This document shows, in pieces, positions 20,202-29,138 of a DNA stretch of 64,000 nt (positions are counted from its first letter, which is position 1; the number at the start of each line of letters is the position of its first letter). Position numbers and translations under genes: made by a program. The notes under the pieces are model-generated. The model saw only the letters and a list, made by a program, of their open reading frames with translations. It was not told where the DNA came from and did no database searches. Source of the DNA: Aphanothece hegewaldii CCALA 016 (GTDB lineage: Bacteria > Cyanobacteriota > Cyanobacteriia > Cyanobacteriales > Microcystaceae); the NCBI RefSeq assembly GCF_003007785.1, contig NZ_PXOH01000009.1:1-64000 (forward strand), in the 5' to 3' direction.

Positions 20202-20729
20202 GTGATTAGAGTCGCTAAACTTTCTCCTCGCCAACGTCAACTATTAAACGGGTTATTTATTACCGGTTCAGTCTTACTCTGTCTGTTGCTTTCGCCAACT
20301 CGTCTACCTGGTATGGCATTATTAGGCATCGGGCCAAACTGGTTTTTAATTTGGGTGGTGACTTGGAGTCTCAAACACAAAGTTTTATCATCTGTAATTG
20401 CTGGTCTGATTTTGGGTTTACTCCAAGATAGTATGAGTTCTTCCTATCCCTCTCATGTAATTGTTTTGATCTTAGTCGGATTTATTACGGCTCGTTTGCA
20501 ACGCCATATTAAAGAAGATTTGATTACAATTGTTTTATTAGTTTTTATTTTAACTTTAGTTGCAGAAGCCATGATCGCTCTCCAGTATGCTTTGTTGGAG
20601 ATCCGTCCTATAGATGAAATTTGGCTGGATTATCAAAGAATCGCCCTTTCTTGCGCTATCTTGAGTAGTCTTTGGACTCCAGCATTTTATTATCCCCTTC
20701 ATTCTTGGTGGGAAAAACTGCAACAATAA
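20202..20729 (+). CDS. mreD: Rod shape-determining membrane protein MreD
   Basis: A 175-residue, very hydrophobic protein with five to six membrane segments, starting at GTG 20202 seven bases after mreC. Position directly behind mreC and the pattern of helices (LLCLLLSPTRLPGM, VIAGLILGLLQDSMSS) identify it as MreD, an inner-membrane partner in the elongation complex. Sequence conservation in this family is low, so the assignment rests mainly on gene order and topology. Confidence 0.88.
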   Translation: MIRVAKLSPRQRQLLNGLFITGSVLLCLLLSPTRLPGMALLGIGPNWFLIWVVTWSLKHKVLSSVIAGLILGLLQDSMSSSYPSHVIVLILVGFITARLQRHIKEDLITIVLLVFILTLVAEAMIALQYALLEIRPIDEIWLDYQRIALSCAILSSLWTPAFYYPLHSWWEKLQQ

Positions 20730-20778
20730 TGACATCCCCAAAGAATAAAGTGAATTGTTCATTGTATGAGGTGTTGGC

Positions 20779-23232
20779 GTGTCAGATAACTTTGGTTCTA
20801 GATTAAAAAAACGATTGGGTCAAATTCTTCATTCTCTGGCCAATCAATTAGAGACTGAACGCCCAGAACGTCCGAAAACCCCTGCGGCGGCAAATCGCGC
20901 CTCTAACCGACGCAGAAGACGGCGGCTTCCTCCAGTCGAATCTCAACCAAAGACGGCCTCAAGTTCGAGTCAAACTTCAAAGCGTTCCTTGTTGCCAACT
21001 CTATCACCCGCTACTCAAGCAGTCTATCAAAATTCGCTCTTAATTGCTCAAAATGTCCAACAATTTCAAAAACATCCTAAATTCTGGTTTTGGACTGGCT
21101 TAAGTTTGGGGGCGGGAACAAGTGCGATCGCTTTTGGCTTAATTTTCTCTCAACTCGAAAGCGGTATCCCTAAATCAATTGATGATGTTTTATCATATGC
21201 GCGAGAAGGCACAATTACCATTAAAGCCGCCGATGGCACAGTTTTACAAGAAATAGGCCCAGTTACTCACGATAAGCTCAAAATTTGGCAAATTCCTGAT
21301 CACGTTTTACAAGCTTTTATCGCTACAGAAGATCGACGTTTCCAAGATCATAGCGGTGTTGATCCCCAAGGCATTCTCAGGGCAATTTTTTCTAACCTAA
21401 AAGCGGGAGATGTTGTCGAGGGTGCAAGTACCATTACTCAACAACTTTCACGAATTGTTTTTCTTTCTCAAGAACAGAGCATAGCCCGCAAAGTCAAAGA
21501 AATGCGTATCGCTCAAAAAATTGAAGAAAAATTAGATAAATCACAAATACTAGAACAATATTTAAACTTAGTTTATCTCGGCTCAGGAGCATACGGAATC
21601 GGGGATGCAGCATGGGTCTATTTTAGTAAACCCATCGATCAATTAACTTTAGCAGAAGCCGCTACTTTAGCAGGAATTGTTCCCGCCCCAAGTGTCTATT
21701 CTCCTCTGGAAAATCCAAAAGCTGCTAAAGAAAGACGCGATATTGTGATTAGAAGTATGGAAAAAGAAGGGTTTATTGCACCAGAATTAGCTAAACAGGC
21801 GATCGATAGTCCTTTAGTGACGAATCCTAGCCCATTAAAACGGATGCAACGCAAAGCCCCTTATTTTACTGAATATGTCCAAAAAGAACTCCCGAAATAT
21901 CTATCGAAAGAAGTTTTACAAGCGGGTGGACTTACGGTAGAAACAACCCTAAACTCTCGTTGGCAAACCTACGCCGAAGAAAGCATTCAAAAAAGTCTTT
22001 CATCCTATGGACGTTGGGAACGCTTTAAACAAGCGGCTTTAGTTTCTATTGATCCCCGAAACGGACAAATTAAAACGATGGTTGGGGGTAATGATTTTGA
22101 AAAAAATCAATATAATCGCGTCACTCAAGCAAAACGTCAACCAGGCTCAACTTTTAAACCTTTTGTTTATACAACGGCGATCGCTGCTGGCATTTCTCCA
22201 AATCAAGGCTATTTAAACGCTGAATACACAGTGGATGGTTATAAACCCGAAAATTTTGGCGATAAATACACGGGTTCTTATGTACCAATGCGTCAAGCCT
22301 TAGCCTCTTCTTTGAATGTTGTTGCCGTTAAAATCCTTGTTGATGTGGGTTGGAATCCAATTATTAAAATCGCTAGGGCTATGGGCATTGAATCGGAACT
22401 ACAGCCGACTTATTCTCTCGCTTTGGGTGCGTGGGAAGTAACACCCCTCGAATTAACGAACGCTTATGCTACTTTTGCCAATTCAGGCATTTATAACAAA
22501 GCTTATGGAATTAGCCGAGTTTTAGATCGCAAAGGCAATGTAATTTATCAAAATAAACCCGAATCTAGAGAAGCGATCGATCCTGAAACCGCTTCTATTA
22601 TGACTTGGATGCTTACTGGTGTGGTTAATTCTGGCTCAGGGCAAGCGGCGCAAATTGGTCGCCCAGTGGCAGGGAAAACAGGAACAACCGATAAAGCGAG
22701 AGATCTTTGGTTTGTCGGTTTTGTGCCTCAATTAGTCACGGGTATTTGGCTCGGCAATGACAATAACCAGCAAACTTGGGGGGCTTCGAGTTCTGCGGCA
22801 GTGGTTTGGCGTTGGTTCATGACGGATACAATTAAGGATATTTCTTATCAAGAGTTTCCACCCTTACCTAGACGCATTGAGGGACGCAAACCAGTTATTA
22901 AAAAAGAACCGATTAAGCCTCGTAAAAGCTTTTATACCATGCCTGTCGTCACCGAAGGCAACAAAACCACTCAAGAGGCTCCCACTCGTAATGAGGAAAG
23001 ACGCACCAGACGGCGTAGAAATCGGGATTCGGCTTCTATTCAATACGCCGCCCCGACTCGCATCGTTGCCCGTCGTTCTCGTTCTTCTCGTTCTTCTGAA
23101 ACGGTTGCCGCCCCACAACGTTCTGTACCGATTCCCGTTTCTCCTGCCGTTGAAGCCTCGATCCCCATTGCCGTTTCTCCTGCTCCTGATGTCGCGCCTC
23201 CCGCGCCCCCGGCGGCTTATAAAACAGAGTGA
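20779..23232 (+). CDS. Class A penicillin-binding protein (transglycosylase/transpeptidase)
   Basis: An 817-residue bifunctional peptidoglycan synthase. Residues 1-100 are cytoplasmic and Arg/Ser-rich, followed by one membrane segment (about 105-130). The glycosyltransferase domain has ATEDRRFQDHSGVD, with the catalytic Glu, and EGASTITQQLSR. The transpeptidase domain has the catalytic SxxK in PGSTFKPF, the SxN in ASSLNVV, and KTGTTDKARD. The C-terminal 100 residues are Pro/Arg/Ser-rich and low in complexity, probably a flexible periplasmic tail. It starts at GTG 20779, 49 bases behind mreD, so it may be cotranscribed with mreBCD, which would link filament and wall polymerase. It converges on the ycf37-like gene with only three bases between. 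Confidence 0.94.
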   Translation: MSDNFGSRLKKRLGQILHSLANQLETERPERPKTPAAANRASNRRRRRRLPPVESQPKTASSSSQTSKRSLLPTLSPATQAVYQNSLLIAQNVQQFQKHPKFWFWTGLSLGAGTSAIAFGLIFSQLESGIPKSIDDVLSYAREGTITIKAADGTVLQEIGPVTHDKLKIWQIPDHVLQAFIATEDRRFQDHSGVDPQGILRAIFSNLKAGDVVEGASTITQQLSRIVFLSQEQSIARKVKEMRIAQKIEEKLDKSQILEQYLNLVYLGSGAYGIGDAAWVYFSKPIDQLTLAEAATLAGIVPAPSVYSPLENPKAAKERRDIVIRSMEKEGFIAPELAKQAIDSPLVTNPSPLKRMQRKAPYFTEYVQKELPKYLSKEVLQAGGLTVETTLNSRWQTYAEESIQKSLSSYGRWERFKQAALVSIDPRNGQIKTMVGGNDFEKNQYNRVTQAKRQPGSTFKPFVYTTAIAAGISPNQGYLNAEYTVDGYKPENFGDKYTGSYVPMRQALASSLNVVAVKILVDVGWNPIIKIARAMGIESELQPTYSLALGAWEVTPLELTNAYATFANSGIYNKAYGISRVLDRKGNVIYQNKPESREAIDPETASIMTWMLTGVVNSGSGQAAQIGRPVAGKTGTTDKARDLWFVGFVPQLVTGIWLGNDNNQQTWGASSSAAVVWRWFMTDTIKDISYQEFPPLPRRIEGRKPVIKKEPIKPRKSFYTMPVVTEGNKTTQEAPTRNEERRTRRRRNRDSASIQYAAPTRIVARRSRSSRSSETVAAPQRSVPIPVSPAVEASIPIAVSPAPDVAPPAPPAAYKTE

Positions 23233-23235
23233 TGT

Positions 23236-23766
23236 TTATGATTGTGCAATAAAGCGTTTGCGAAGGGATTCGGCACGACGTTTAGCGACGCTGTTTTTGG
23301 GTTCGTATTTTAGGGTTTCTTCATAGGTTTCTAAGGCTTTAGCCGTCATTTGTTTTTTTTCATAAAGATTAGCTAAATTATTAAGTGCAATGACATATTG
23401 CGGTGAAAACTTAATAGCATCTTTGTAGTTTCGGATGGCGATTTCATATTGTTCTTGTGAATAATAAGCAAATCCAAGGGCGTTATAGATTAGTGCTTTA
23501 TTATCAGGATCTATTTCTTCTTCGGCTTTTAAAGCTTTTTGTAATAAACTAATTGCCTGTACATAAAGCTTTTTATCTAAAAACATACTGCCTAATTCAT
23601 AATATTCTCGTGCGGTTCCTTTTTCTTGTTTAAGTTTTTTTTGTAATCGACTAAAACGACCTTCAAAACGACGTGTTTTAACAATTTGAATCAGAACAAA
23701 AACGGCTAAACCCGCAACAAAAACGAGTAGTCCTGATAGGTAAATTACTGGTAAATTATCATCCAT
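23236..23766 (-). CDS. ycf37: Ycf37-like TPR protein
   Basis: A 176-residue protein with one N-terminal membrane segment (about residues 8-27), a basic linker and about three tetratricopeptide units: AREYYELGSMFLDKKLY, ALIYNALGFAYYSQEQYEIAI, VIALNNLANLYEKKQMT. This architecture matches Ycf37, which helps photosystem I assembly or stability in cyanobacteria and algal plastids. TPR proteins are easy to confuse, so the specific name rests on the membrane anchor, length and repeat arrangement. It converges with the penicillin-binding protein gene and is 13 bases downstream of the solute-binding protein gene. Confidence 0.75.
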   Translation of the reverse strand: MDDNLPVIYLSGLLVFVAGLAVFVLIQIVKTRRFEGRFSRLQKKLKQEKGTAREYYELGSMFLDKKLYVQAISLLQKALKAEEEIDPDNKALIYNALGFAYYSQEQYEIAIRNYKDAIKFSPQYVIALNNLANLYEKKQMTAKALETYEETLKYEPKNSVAKRRAESLRKRFIAQS

Positions 23767-23779
23767 AATACAGCATAAA

Positions 23780-24595
23780 TTAAGGTTGACGATGGACTGA
23801 GGTGATCGGTAAACCCCAAAAAATGGCTCGCTCTTTAAGCCAACCTGAAACTCGCCATTGTGCGATCGCTCTATTGACTTTCTGCCTTAAGCTTTCATAT
23901 TGTAAACCTTTAGGCATGACGACGCACAGAGGTTCGCCCGATAGAGCAATGGGTAATAGCCGATATTGCGGATAGTCTTGTATCCATCCCGCTAAAACAC
24001 TGTCATCAGCAGCAAAGCCCTCTACTTGTTCAGATTCTAACAAAGCGAAAGCCTCCATATACGACTTTACCCCAATGAGTTGAGCGGTCGGAAGTTGCGA
24101 TCGTAAAATGGCGATTGTCCCCGATCCCTCTAAAACAGCTATTTTACGATTGTTCAGTGACTCTAAAGATAAATTGGGATTTTTTGTAACAATACTGGTT
24201 CCGTCTAAATAATAAAAGTTACTCAAATCGACAATGCGAGAACGTGAAGAAGTTTGCCCAACTCTAGCAATAACCAGATCGACTTTACCATCTAAAAGTA
24301 CAGGAATTCGTTCTAAATTGCTAACTGGTTTAAAAACCACCGCATCGGGATCACCGAGTAATTCTTGAGCTAAATTTCTGGCAATATCGATCTCAAAACC
24401 TTGTAGATTTCCCTGAGAATCCTTAAAACCCAAGGGACGCACATTATCTTTAACTGCGACAATTAGCTGACCTCGTTTCAATATTTCTTCTAATTCAGCA
24501 GCCAAAGCCGAGTTAGAAAATAAACCCAATATGGAGATTAATATAAAAGCCAAATTAGAGATTTTTTTGGTGTTAAAAATTCGGGAAACAAGCAT
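23780..24595 (-). CDS. Family 3 periplasmic solute-binding protein
   Basis: A 271-residue protein with an N-terminal signal peptide ending SNSALA-AE. The mature part opens LEEILKRGQLIVAVKDNVRPLGFKD and has GFEIDIARNLAQELLG, the usual start of family 3 (amino-acid type) binding proteins, then DLVIARVGQT, NRKIAVLEGSGT and AADDSVLAGW. It would capture an amino acid or related small molecule in the periplasm for an ABC importer, or act as a sensor domain partner. No permease or ATPase gene is adjacent, so it is an orphan here. It may be transcribed together with ycf37. Confidence 0.88.
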   Translation of the reverse strand: MLVSRIFNTKKISNLAFILISILGLFSNSALAAELEEILKRGQLIVAVKDNVRPLGFKDSQGNLQGFEIDIARNLAQELLGDPDAVVFKPVSNLERIPVLLDGKVDLVIARVGQTSSRSRIVDLSNFYYLDGTSIVTKNPNLSLESLNNRKIAVLEGSGTIAILRSQLPTAQLIGVKSYMEAFALLESEQVEGFAADDSVLAGWIQDYPQYRLLPIALSGEPLCVVMPKGLQYESLRQKVNRAIAQWRVSGWLKERAIFWGLPITSVHRQP

Positions 24596-24784
24596 AATAA
24601 TTTTTTAATAAAAAAAGAGGAAAAGTTGAACTACTCTACAGACCAGTCTTTTTTCACAAGTCAAAAATGAGTGAATGCTTTGATTGTGGCAGACTATTGG
24701 TCGAGGGGCAAGTTGTCAACTTATTCCTCTAAAAACCCGTGATTTGATTTATATTCCCTGCACGGAAGGGCTAGGATTTTTGAA

Positions 24785-25726
24785 TTAATGAGATATATTG
24801 CGACGGAAAAAACGACTAAATACAGCAAAAACACTAAAACCCATCAACGATCCAACCATACCAGGTTCAGGAACCGCTCTAGCAGCCAAACCGACGATAT
24901 TAGGGCTACCACCGATCGTGCCTAAAGTCGTTGCAGCACCTGTAGTCAAATCAATCGAGTATAAACTAGAACCAGAGGCCGCAAAAGCCATATCTTGACC
25001 ATTAGAGAAAATGTCAAACCCGCCTTGTGAGCCGAAATCAATACCTAAAGCTCCTATCGTAAAAAGTTGTCCGTCGTTGGGTGAGGGGGTGCCAGGCGGA
25101 ACATTAAAGCCACCTTGCCGTACTAAGATGTCCAAATTAGAATCAATGTTAAACAGCGTAGTCGTCGTTGTGCCGGCAAAGTTATTAGTGTAGGCGGCTG
25201 CCACGATGTTAGGATCCGCTCCTGCATTGGGATCACCACTGGCATAGCTGAGGGGAACATCGATCGCTGGTGTTGTATTAGGATTGAGGGCGATGCCACC
25301 CGTAATTGGATTTAACCGTAAATTTTGGTCTGCATCACTAACAACGCGAATGCGATCGGGAACTGGGTTAAAGTCAACGCCGAAAGAAGTTCCGTTTAAT
25401 GTAAAAGGAACAGTAGGCGGGTTCATTACCAGTTGTGCTATTCCTGTAGATGGGTCAATTGTATAAATACTGTTGCTATCTGTAACACCATAAAGCTTCT
25501 TGTCAGCAGGACGAACATCTATGCCGACTAAATTGCCACTAATTCCCGTAATCCCCACCGTTTGAGTGTTGCTGGAATTATTAGGATAGAAGAGAACTAG
25601 GGAGTTATTGTCAGTTAAGCCAATTAATTGAATGTTAGCTGCCTCTGCTTGGGAATTACCGAAGCTATTCGATAGCGTTGCACAGAAGAGTGTGAAAAGC
25701 ACTGCATTGACTTTATTAAATTTCAT
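24785..25726 (-). CDS. DUF4394 protein with PEP-CTERM sorting signal
   Basis: A 313-residue secreted protein. It begins with a signal peptide (through about residue 29), then the DUF4394 body, recognised by LIGLTDNNSLVLF, GIDVRPADKKLYGVTDSNSIYTID and GVDFNPVPDRIRVVSD, a propeller-like repeat family. The C-terminus is a PEP-CTERM signal: VPEPG, then a hydrophobic stretch, then the basic RFFRRN. Such proteins are processed by an exosortase and often belong to extracellular matrix production. The function of DUF4394 is unknown. Its promoter should lie in 25727-25900. Confidence 0.9.
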   Translation of the reverse strand: MKFNKVNAVLFTLFCATLSNSFGNSQAEAANIQLIGLTDNNSLVLFYPNNSSNTQTVGITGISGNLVGIDVRPADKKLYGVTDSNSIYTIDPSTGIAQLVMNPPTVPFTLNGTSFGVDFNPVPDRIRVVSDADQNLRLNPITGGIALNPNTTPAIDVPLSYASGDPNAGADPNIVAAAYTNNFAGTTTTTLFNIDSNLDILVRQGGFNVPPGTPSPNDGQLFTIGALGIDFGSQGGFDIFSNGQDMAFAASGSSLYSIDLTTGAATTLGTIGGSPNIVGLAARAVPEPGMVGSLMGFSVFAVFSRFFRRNISH

Positions 25727-25931
25727 GAAAAATTTCTCCTAAAAAACATAAAATTGCTTGAACATCGAAAGATGTCCGAGGATTTTACGCAGGAGACTCC
25801 GAACTAGATTGATCGCTTCATCAATTTGTAATCTTTCTTAACAATTCAAAAACTACCAAGTATCGTAGTTTTAATTACATCAGAATTGAATTATGGTTCT
25901 TTTGTTTAAAGCCCAAACTCTATTGTATTTT

Positions 25932-26448
25932 CTAGTTTAGCCCCAAATTAAGAGCAAAAAGCTGCTTAATTCCTTCGCCTTGAGCATAATCTATTCCAAT
26001 GTTTCGCAATTCTTCTAAGATAAAACTATTTTCAACCCACTCAGCGACTGTCTCGATCTTCAGCGCCTTAGCAATTTTCTGAAAACATTGGATCATTGTT
26101 CGCTATAAAAGACTTTCAGTCAGTTTGTTGACGAAATTACCGTCAATTTTTCAGTAATCAACTGGTAGATTTTTTAGGTACATAAAGGAACTTATACCAC
26201 TACCAAAATCATCAAGGGCAAAACGACACCCTAGCTTTTTTAATTCCTTAATTAAATTAGCGAGCGCTGGGGTTTCGGTAATTTCAAAACAAATGGAAGA
26301 TGAAGGAATTTGAAAACGGGTAAATTGTTCGAGCAAAAAATTGAGAAACTGATCATTTGGTACAGGAACCGATGTAGCGATCGCTGTTTCTGATCTTACC
26401 TTGATTTCTGGAAATTTACAAAGTCTTGTAACTGCGATCCAGTTATAT
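25932..26448 (-). pseudogene. EAL-domain phosphodiesterase remnant
   Basis: About 170 codons of the C-terminal part of an EAL domain (cyclic-di-GMP phosphodiesterase family) remain in one continuous frame. Clear motifs are [13 protein letters not shown], the catalytic-site [19 protein letters not shown] and EWVEN. Two in-frame stops, TGA at 26151-26153 and TAG at 26103-26105, break the frame, and the N-terminal half with the EAL motif itself is missing. The break coincides with the left end of the IS1-type element, which suggests that insertion or deletion at that element removed the 5' part. The protein can no longer be functional. Confidence 0.8.
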
Positions 26449-27010
26449 CGCCATGTTAACAATCTGTTGAAAAGCCAAGAAATAAAGCTAGTTATATGCT
26501 AGAGTATCGATGTCCTCTTCTTGCAAAGCCTATGACTGTTTGGCTCGCTGCTTTTATGCCCCGATTGCCACTCAACTGAAATCTCGCTCGAAGAACGGAA
26601 AGTCTAGCGAAGGAAAAGGAAGCAAAAAAAATCCGCTTCGGGCTTTGGCATGCAATTGATAGAAAGACAGGAAAAGTATTAGCTTATGTCTTTGGTCGAA
26701 GAAAAGATGAAGTCTTCTTAAAATTAAAAGCATTACTGGAACCGTTTGGGATCAAGAAATATTGTACGGATGGTTATAAAACTTACTTGAGAAATTTACC
26801 GACTTCACAGCATGAAGTTAGCCAGAAAAAAACTCAAAAAATCGAGAGAAAACATTTAACATTAAGAACGAGAATTAAGAGACTTCAAAGAAAAACTATC
26901 GGCTTTTCGAGATCGGAGGAAATGCACGATATTGTAATTGGATTATTGATTAATCGTTACGAGTTTGGCATAAGCATTTAAGGGCTTTCAACAGATTGTT
27001 AACATCACCG
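26449..27010 (+). mobile_element. Internally deleted IS1-type element
   Basis: The ends form an inverted repeat: GTTAACAATCTGTTGAAAAGCC at 26455-26476 mirrors 26982-27002 with a single one-base length difference, and the outermost bases (ATCACC at the right) fit the IS1 end style. Inside are fragments of an IS1 transposase. The element is about 560 bases, clearly shorter than a full IS1 of about 770. No target duplication is evident; I compared the outer flanks by eye and they do not match. It may still be mobilised in trans. Confidence 0.75.
26640..26981 (+). pseudogene. IS1-family transposase (InsB) fragment
   Basis: In the plus frame ending at 26981, the text LWHAIDRKTGKVLAYVFGRRKDE, KYCTDGYKTYLRNL, and IERKHLTLRTRIKRLQRKTIGFS is the DDE-type catalytic part and C-terminal tail of IS1 transposase. 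The 5' part before about 26640 is frameshifted and shortened, so the protein is incomplete. An N-terminal MLEYRCP, resembling the InsA start, is still visible near 26497, in a frame that soon closes. Part of the inverted-repeat-flanked element 26449-27010. Confidence 0.75.
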
Positions 27011-27128
27011 GACTAAGAATTAAACCTAGACTAAGTTTGACGGCTTGTCTTTTGATTTTACCGATTGCTTAAACTATCTTAACATCAAGTTTTTTCAACA
27101 ATTCAAACTGTGAGGAGTGAGGCAAAAA

Positions 27129-27830
27129 GTGAATTTTGTCAAATTTTCAGGAGAAATGAGTCTATGTTCCCTGATATTAATTCTAGCGACTGTTCCCGCT
27201 CAAGCTAATCGCTCATACGAACAAATCGATCGCATTGATTCTAAAATACAATTAACTCAAGCTCTCATCGTCATTACGGGGGTACAACTCCAAAAAAAAC
27301 CAGATGGAATAGAAATTATTTTAGAAACGGCAAATGGTGAAACCCTTGATGGTACAACGGTAGTAGAAGGAAATAACCTAATTGTTGAAATTCCCAATGC
27401 TCAGTTACAGTTATTAGACGGACAAGAATTTTATCAAGAAAACCCGATCGAAGATATTGCGGCAATTAGTATTATAGAATTTGGAACGAACAGCGTCAGA
27501 ATCACCGTAACAGGAATTGATGCACCTCCCGATGGCGAAATCATCTCCAGTCAACAAGGACTCATTCTTAGTATCATTCCACCTCTAACAGAAATTATTA
27601 TCGTTTCTACGGCGGAAAAACAACCCGAAAATGTACAGAATGTCCCCGTCAGCGTTACAGTAATTACGCAACAAGAAATTAGAGATGCTGATATTACTTC
27701 TTTTAGTGGGATTGCAGCTAATACACCCAACTTTACTGTATTTACGCCAAATCGTAACTTTATTTTATATAGTATTCGAGGCTTGAGTAACTTTAATTTT
27801 CTTTCTCGTGATCCCGTCGCATTTTATGTA
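27129..27830 (+). pseudogene. TonB-dependent receptor, truncated 5' part
   Basis: The N-terminal portion of a cyanobacterial TonB-dependent receptor. It has a signal peptide (ending VPAQA), an AMIN domain (about residues 40-145) and the start of the plug domain: VPVSVTVITQQEI, SFSGIAANTPNFTVF, and IRGLSNFNFLSRDPVAFYV. Intact receptors continue FYVDD-x-P into a beta-barrel of 500 or more residues; here the text stops at the left end of a TnpB element and the barrel is absent. The GTG at 27129, with AGGAG about 12 bases upstream, is preferred over GTG 27117. Plug and AMIN architecture matches the intact receptor 3 kb downstream. Substrate is probably an iron-siderophore complex. Confidence 0.85.
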
Positions 27831-27950
27831 GTTGACCTCCTCCCCTCCGTAAACGGAGAGGATTCCTAAACCTCACGATTTAAGTTTCTGCTTCAATGCA
27901 CCTGCCTTAACAGATTTACTCTGTTCGGGTCTTACGGTCGCTCCACAGAC
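27811..27950 (-). ncRNA. Predicted omega RNA of the first tnpB element
   Basis: In IS200/IS605 elements TnpB is guided by an RNA made from the 3' end of tnpB and the right end, with the guide copied from the flanking DNA. By analogy, the minus-strand transcript through 27950 to 27831, with its terminal CTCCGT/ACGGAG stem, would be the scaffold, and bases 27830 to about 27811 the guide, which matches the remaining TonB receptor fragment. Inferred from family knowledge, not from a visible consensus. Confidence 0.4.
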
Positions 27951-29138
27951 TGACACTGCGAGTCCCGCAGCCAAAATATTCTTACTCGCATTGATATCCC
28001 GATCATGGTTACAACCACATTCAGGACAAATCCAGTTACGAATACTAAGAGGCATTTTATCGACAAGATGCCCACAGGAACTACAACGTTTGGAACTAGG
28101 GAACCATTGGTCAATAGCAACCAATTTTCGCCCGTACCAATAACACTTGTAATTCAGTTGTCGAATCAATTCACTCCAAGAGCTATCAGAAATAGCCAAA
28201 GCGAGTTTATGGTTTTTGACCATATTCTTAACAGCCAACGACTCAACGGCAATTGTTTGATTTTCGCGTACCAAGCGAGTCGTCAACTTATGCAAAAAAT
28301 CTTTTCGAGAATCCGAGATTTTCAGGTGAATTCTAGCCGCTTTAATTCTGGCTTTTGCCCTGTTTCTCGAACCCTTCTGTTTACGAGAAAGACTTTTTTG
28401 CGCTTTTCTCAAACGCTTATAGTGCTTTTTGAAATGCTTAGGATTAATAATCTTTTCACCGTTACTCGTGGCAATCAAGCTAGTTACTCCCAAGTCGATT
28501 CCGATAGCATTCTCATTGACAGGCAATGGTTGAATTGTTGGATCATCAAACCTAATCGAGATATGCCAACGACCAGAGGGGTGAAGATTAACCGTTACAC
28601 TACTCGGTTCACATCCTTTAGGGATTTGCCTAGACCATCTAATGGGCAATGGCTCCGAGTTCTTAGCAAGATAAATTTCTTTGTCTTTGAACTTGAAAGC
28701 CGATTTGGTAAATTCAGCACTGCCCCCATTTCTTTTCTTCTTAAAGTTGGGATATTTAGCCCTTCGGGCGAAGAAATTAGTGAAAGCGGTTTGGAGATGC
28801 CTAAGCCCTTGTTGCAGAGGAACACAGCTAACCTCATTAAGAAAACCAAGATCTTCTTGCTTTTTCCATCGGGTCAGCATAGTAGAGGTTTCGGGATACC
28901 CAACCCTCTCCTGTCTCTCGTACCAAGCTTGGGTTCTCTCATGGAGAGCCTTGTTATAAACCAACCTCGTACATCCCAAGGTGCGCCGCAACAGCGACTC
29001 TTGTTCTGGGGTGGGGTAAAATCTATAGCGAAAAGCTTTTTCCATGTCTCACATACTAACACAAAGATTGTAAGTCTTGCGACTTACGCTCCTATCCCTC
29101 CCCGTCGTGAACGAGCGGGGTTTCAGGGAGGCTCCCGA
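27831..29138 (-). mobile_element. IS200/IS605-type element with tnpB only
   Basis: An element of about 1.3 kb holding a complete tnpB on the minus strand and no tnpA. Hairpins mark both ends: CTCCGT/ACGGAG at 27845-27858 on the 3' side of tnpB; GTAAGTC/GACTTAC at 29070-29087 and a bulged CCCCG/CGGGG stem at about 29100-29120 on the 5' side. The ends are estimated from where the flanking genes lose coherence. Left flank is a TonB receptor gene, right flank the middle of an MFS transporter gene, so it sits at a rearrangement junction rather than in a simple insertion site. Confidence 0.8.
27873..29045 (-). CDS. tnpB: TnpB, RNA-guided nuclease of IS200/IS605-type element
   Basis: A 390-residue OrfB/TnpB. 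It has the N-terminal helix-turn-helix-like start AFRYRFYPTPEQE, and the RuvC-like core with Asp in IGIDLGVTSL, Glu in TIAVESLAVKNM and Asp in CNHDRDINAS. The zinc-finger cysteines CSSC and CPEC are present. All three catalytic acidic residues are kept, so an active RNA-guided DNA endonuclease is plausible. Length is normal and the frame is intact although the neighbouring host genes are broken. No TnpA gene is present, so movement would need TnpA from elsewhere. A long plus-strand frame opposite it is a shadow. Confidence 0.93.
   Translation of the reverse strand: MEKAFRYRFYPTPEQESLLRRTLGCTRLVYNKALHERTQAWYERQERVGYPETSTMLTRWKKQEDLGFLNEVSCVPLQQGLRHLQTAFTNFFARRAKYPNFKKKRNGGSAEFTKSAFKFKDKEIYLAKNSEPLPIRWSRQIPKGCEPSSVTVNLHPSGRWHISIRFDDPTIQPLPVNENAIGIDLGVTSLIATSNGEKIINPKHFKKHYKRLRKAQKSLSRKQKGSRNRAKARIKAARIHLKISDSRKDFLHKLTTRLVRENQTIAVESLAVKNMVKNHKLALAISDSSWSELIRQLNYKCYWYGRKLVAIDQWFPSSKRCSSCGHLVDKMPLSIRNWICPECGCNHDRDINASKNILAAGLAVSVCGATVRPEQSKSVKAGALKQKLKS

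Noticed and set aside
22877-23326. Plus-strand frame of 149 codons across the end of the penicillin-binding protein gene
   Set aside because: It overlaps the low-complexity tail of a well-supported gene and the convergent ycf37 gene, and has no domain.
26455-27002. Target-site duplication around the IS1-type element
   Set aside because: The bases outside the ends were compared and no 8-9 base direct repeat is present.
27011-27080. Short plus-strand frame just right of the IS1-type element (NITGLRIKPRLS)
   Set aside because: It reads out of the element's inverted end, has no start codon of its own and no family resemblance.
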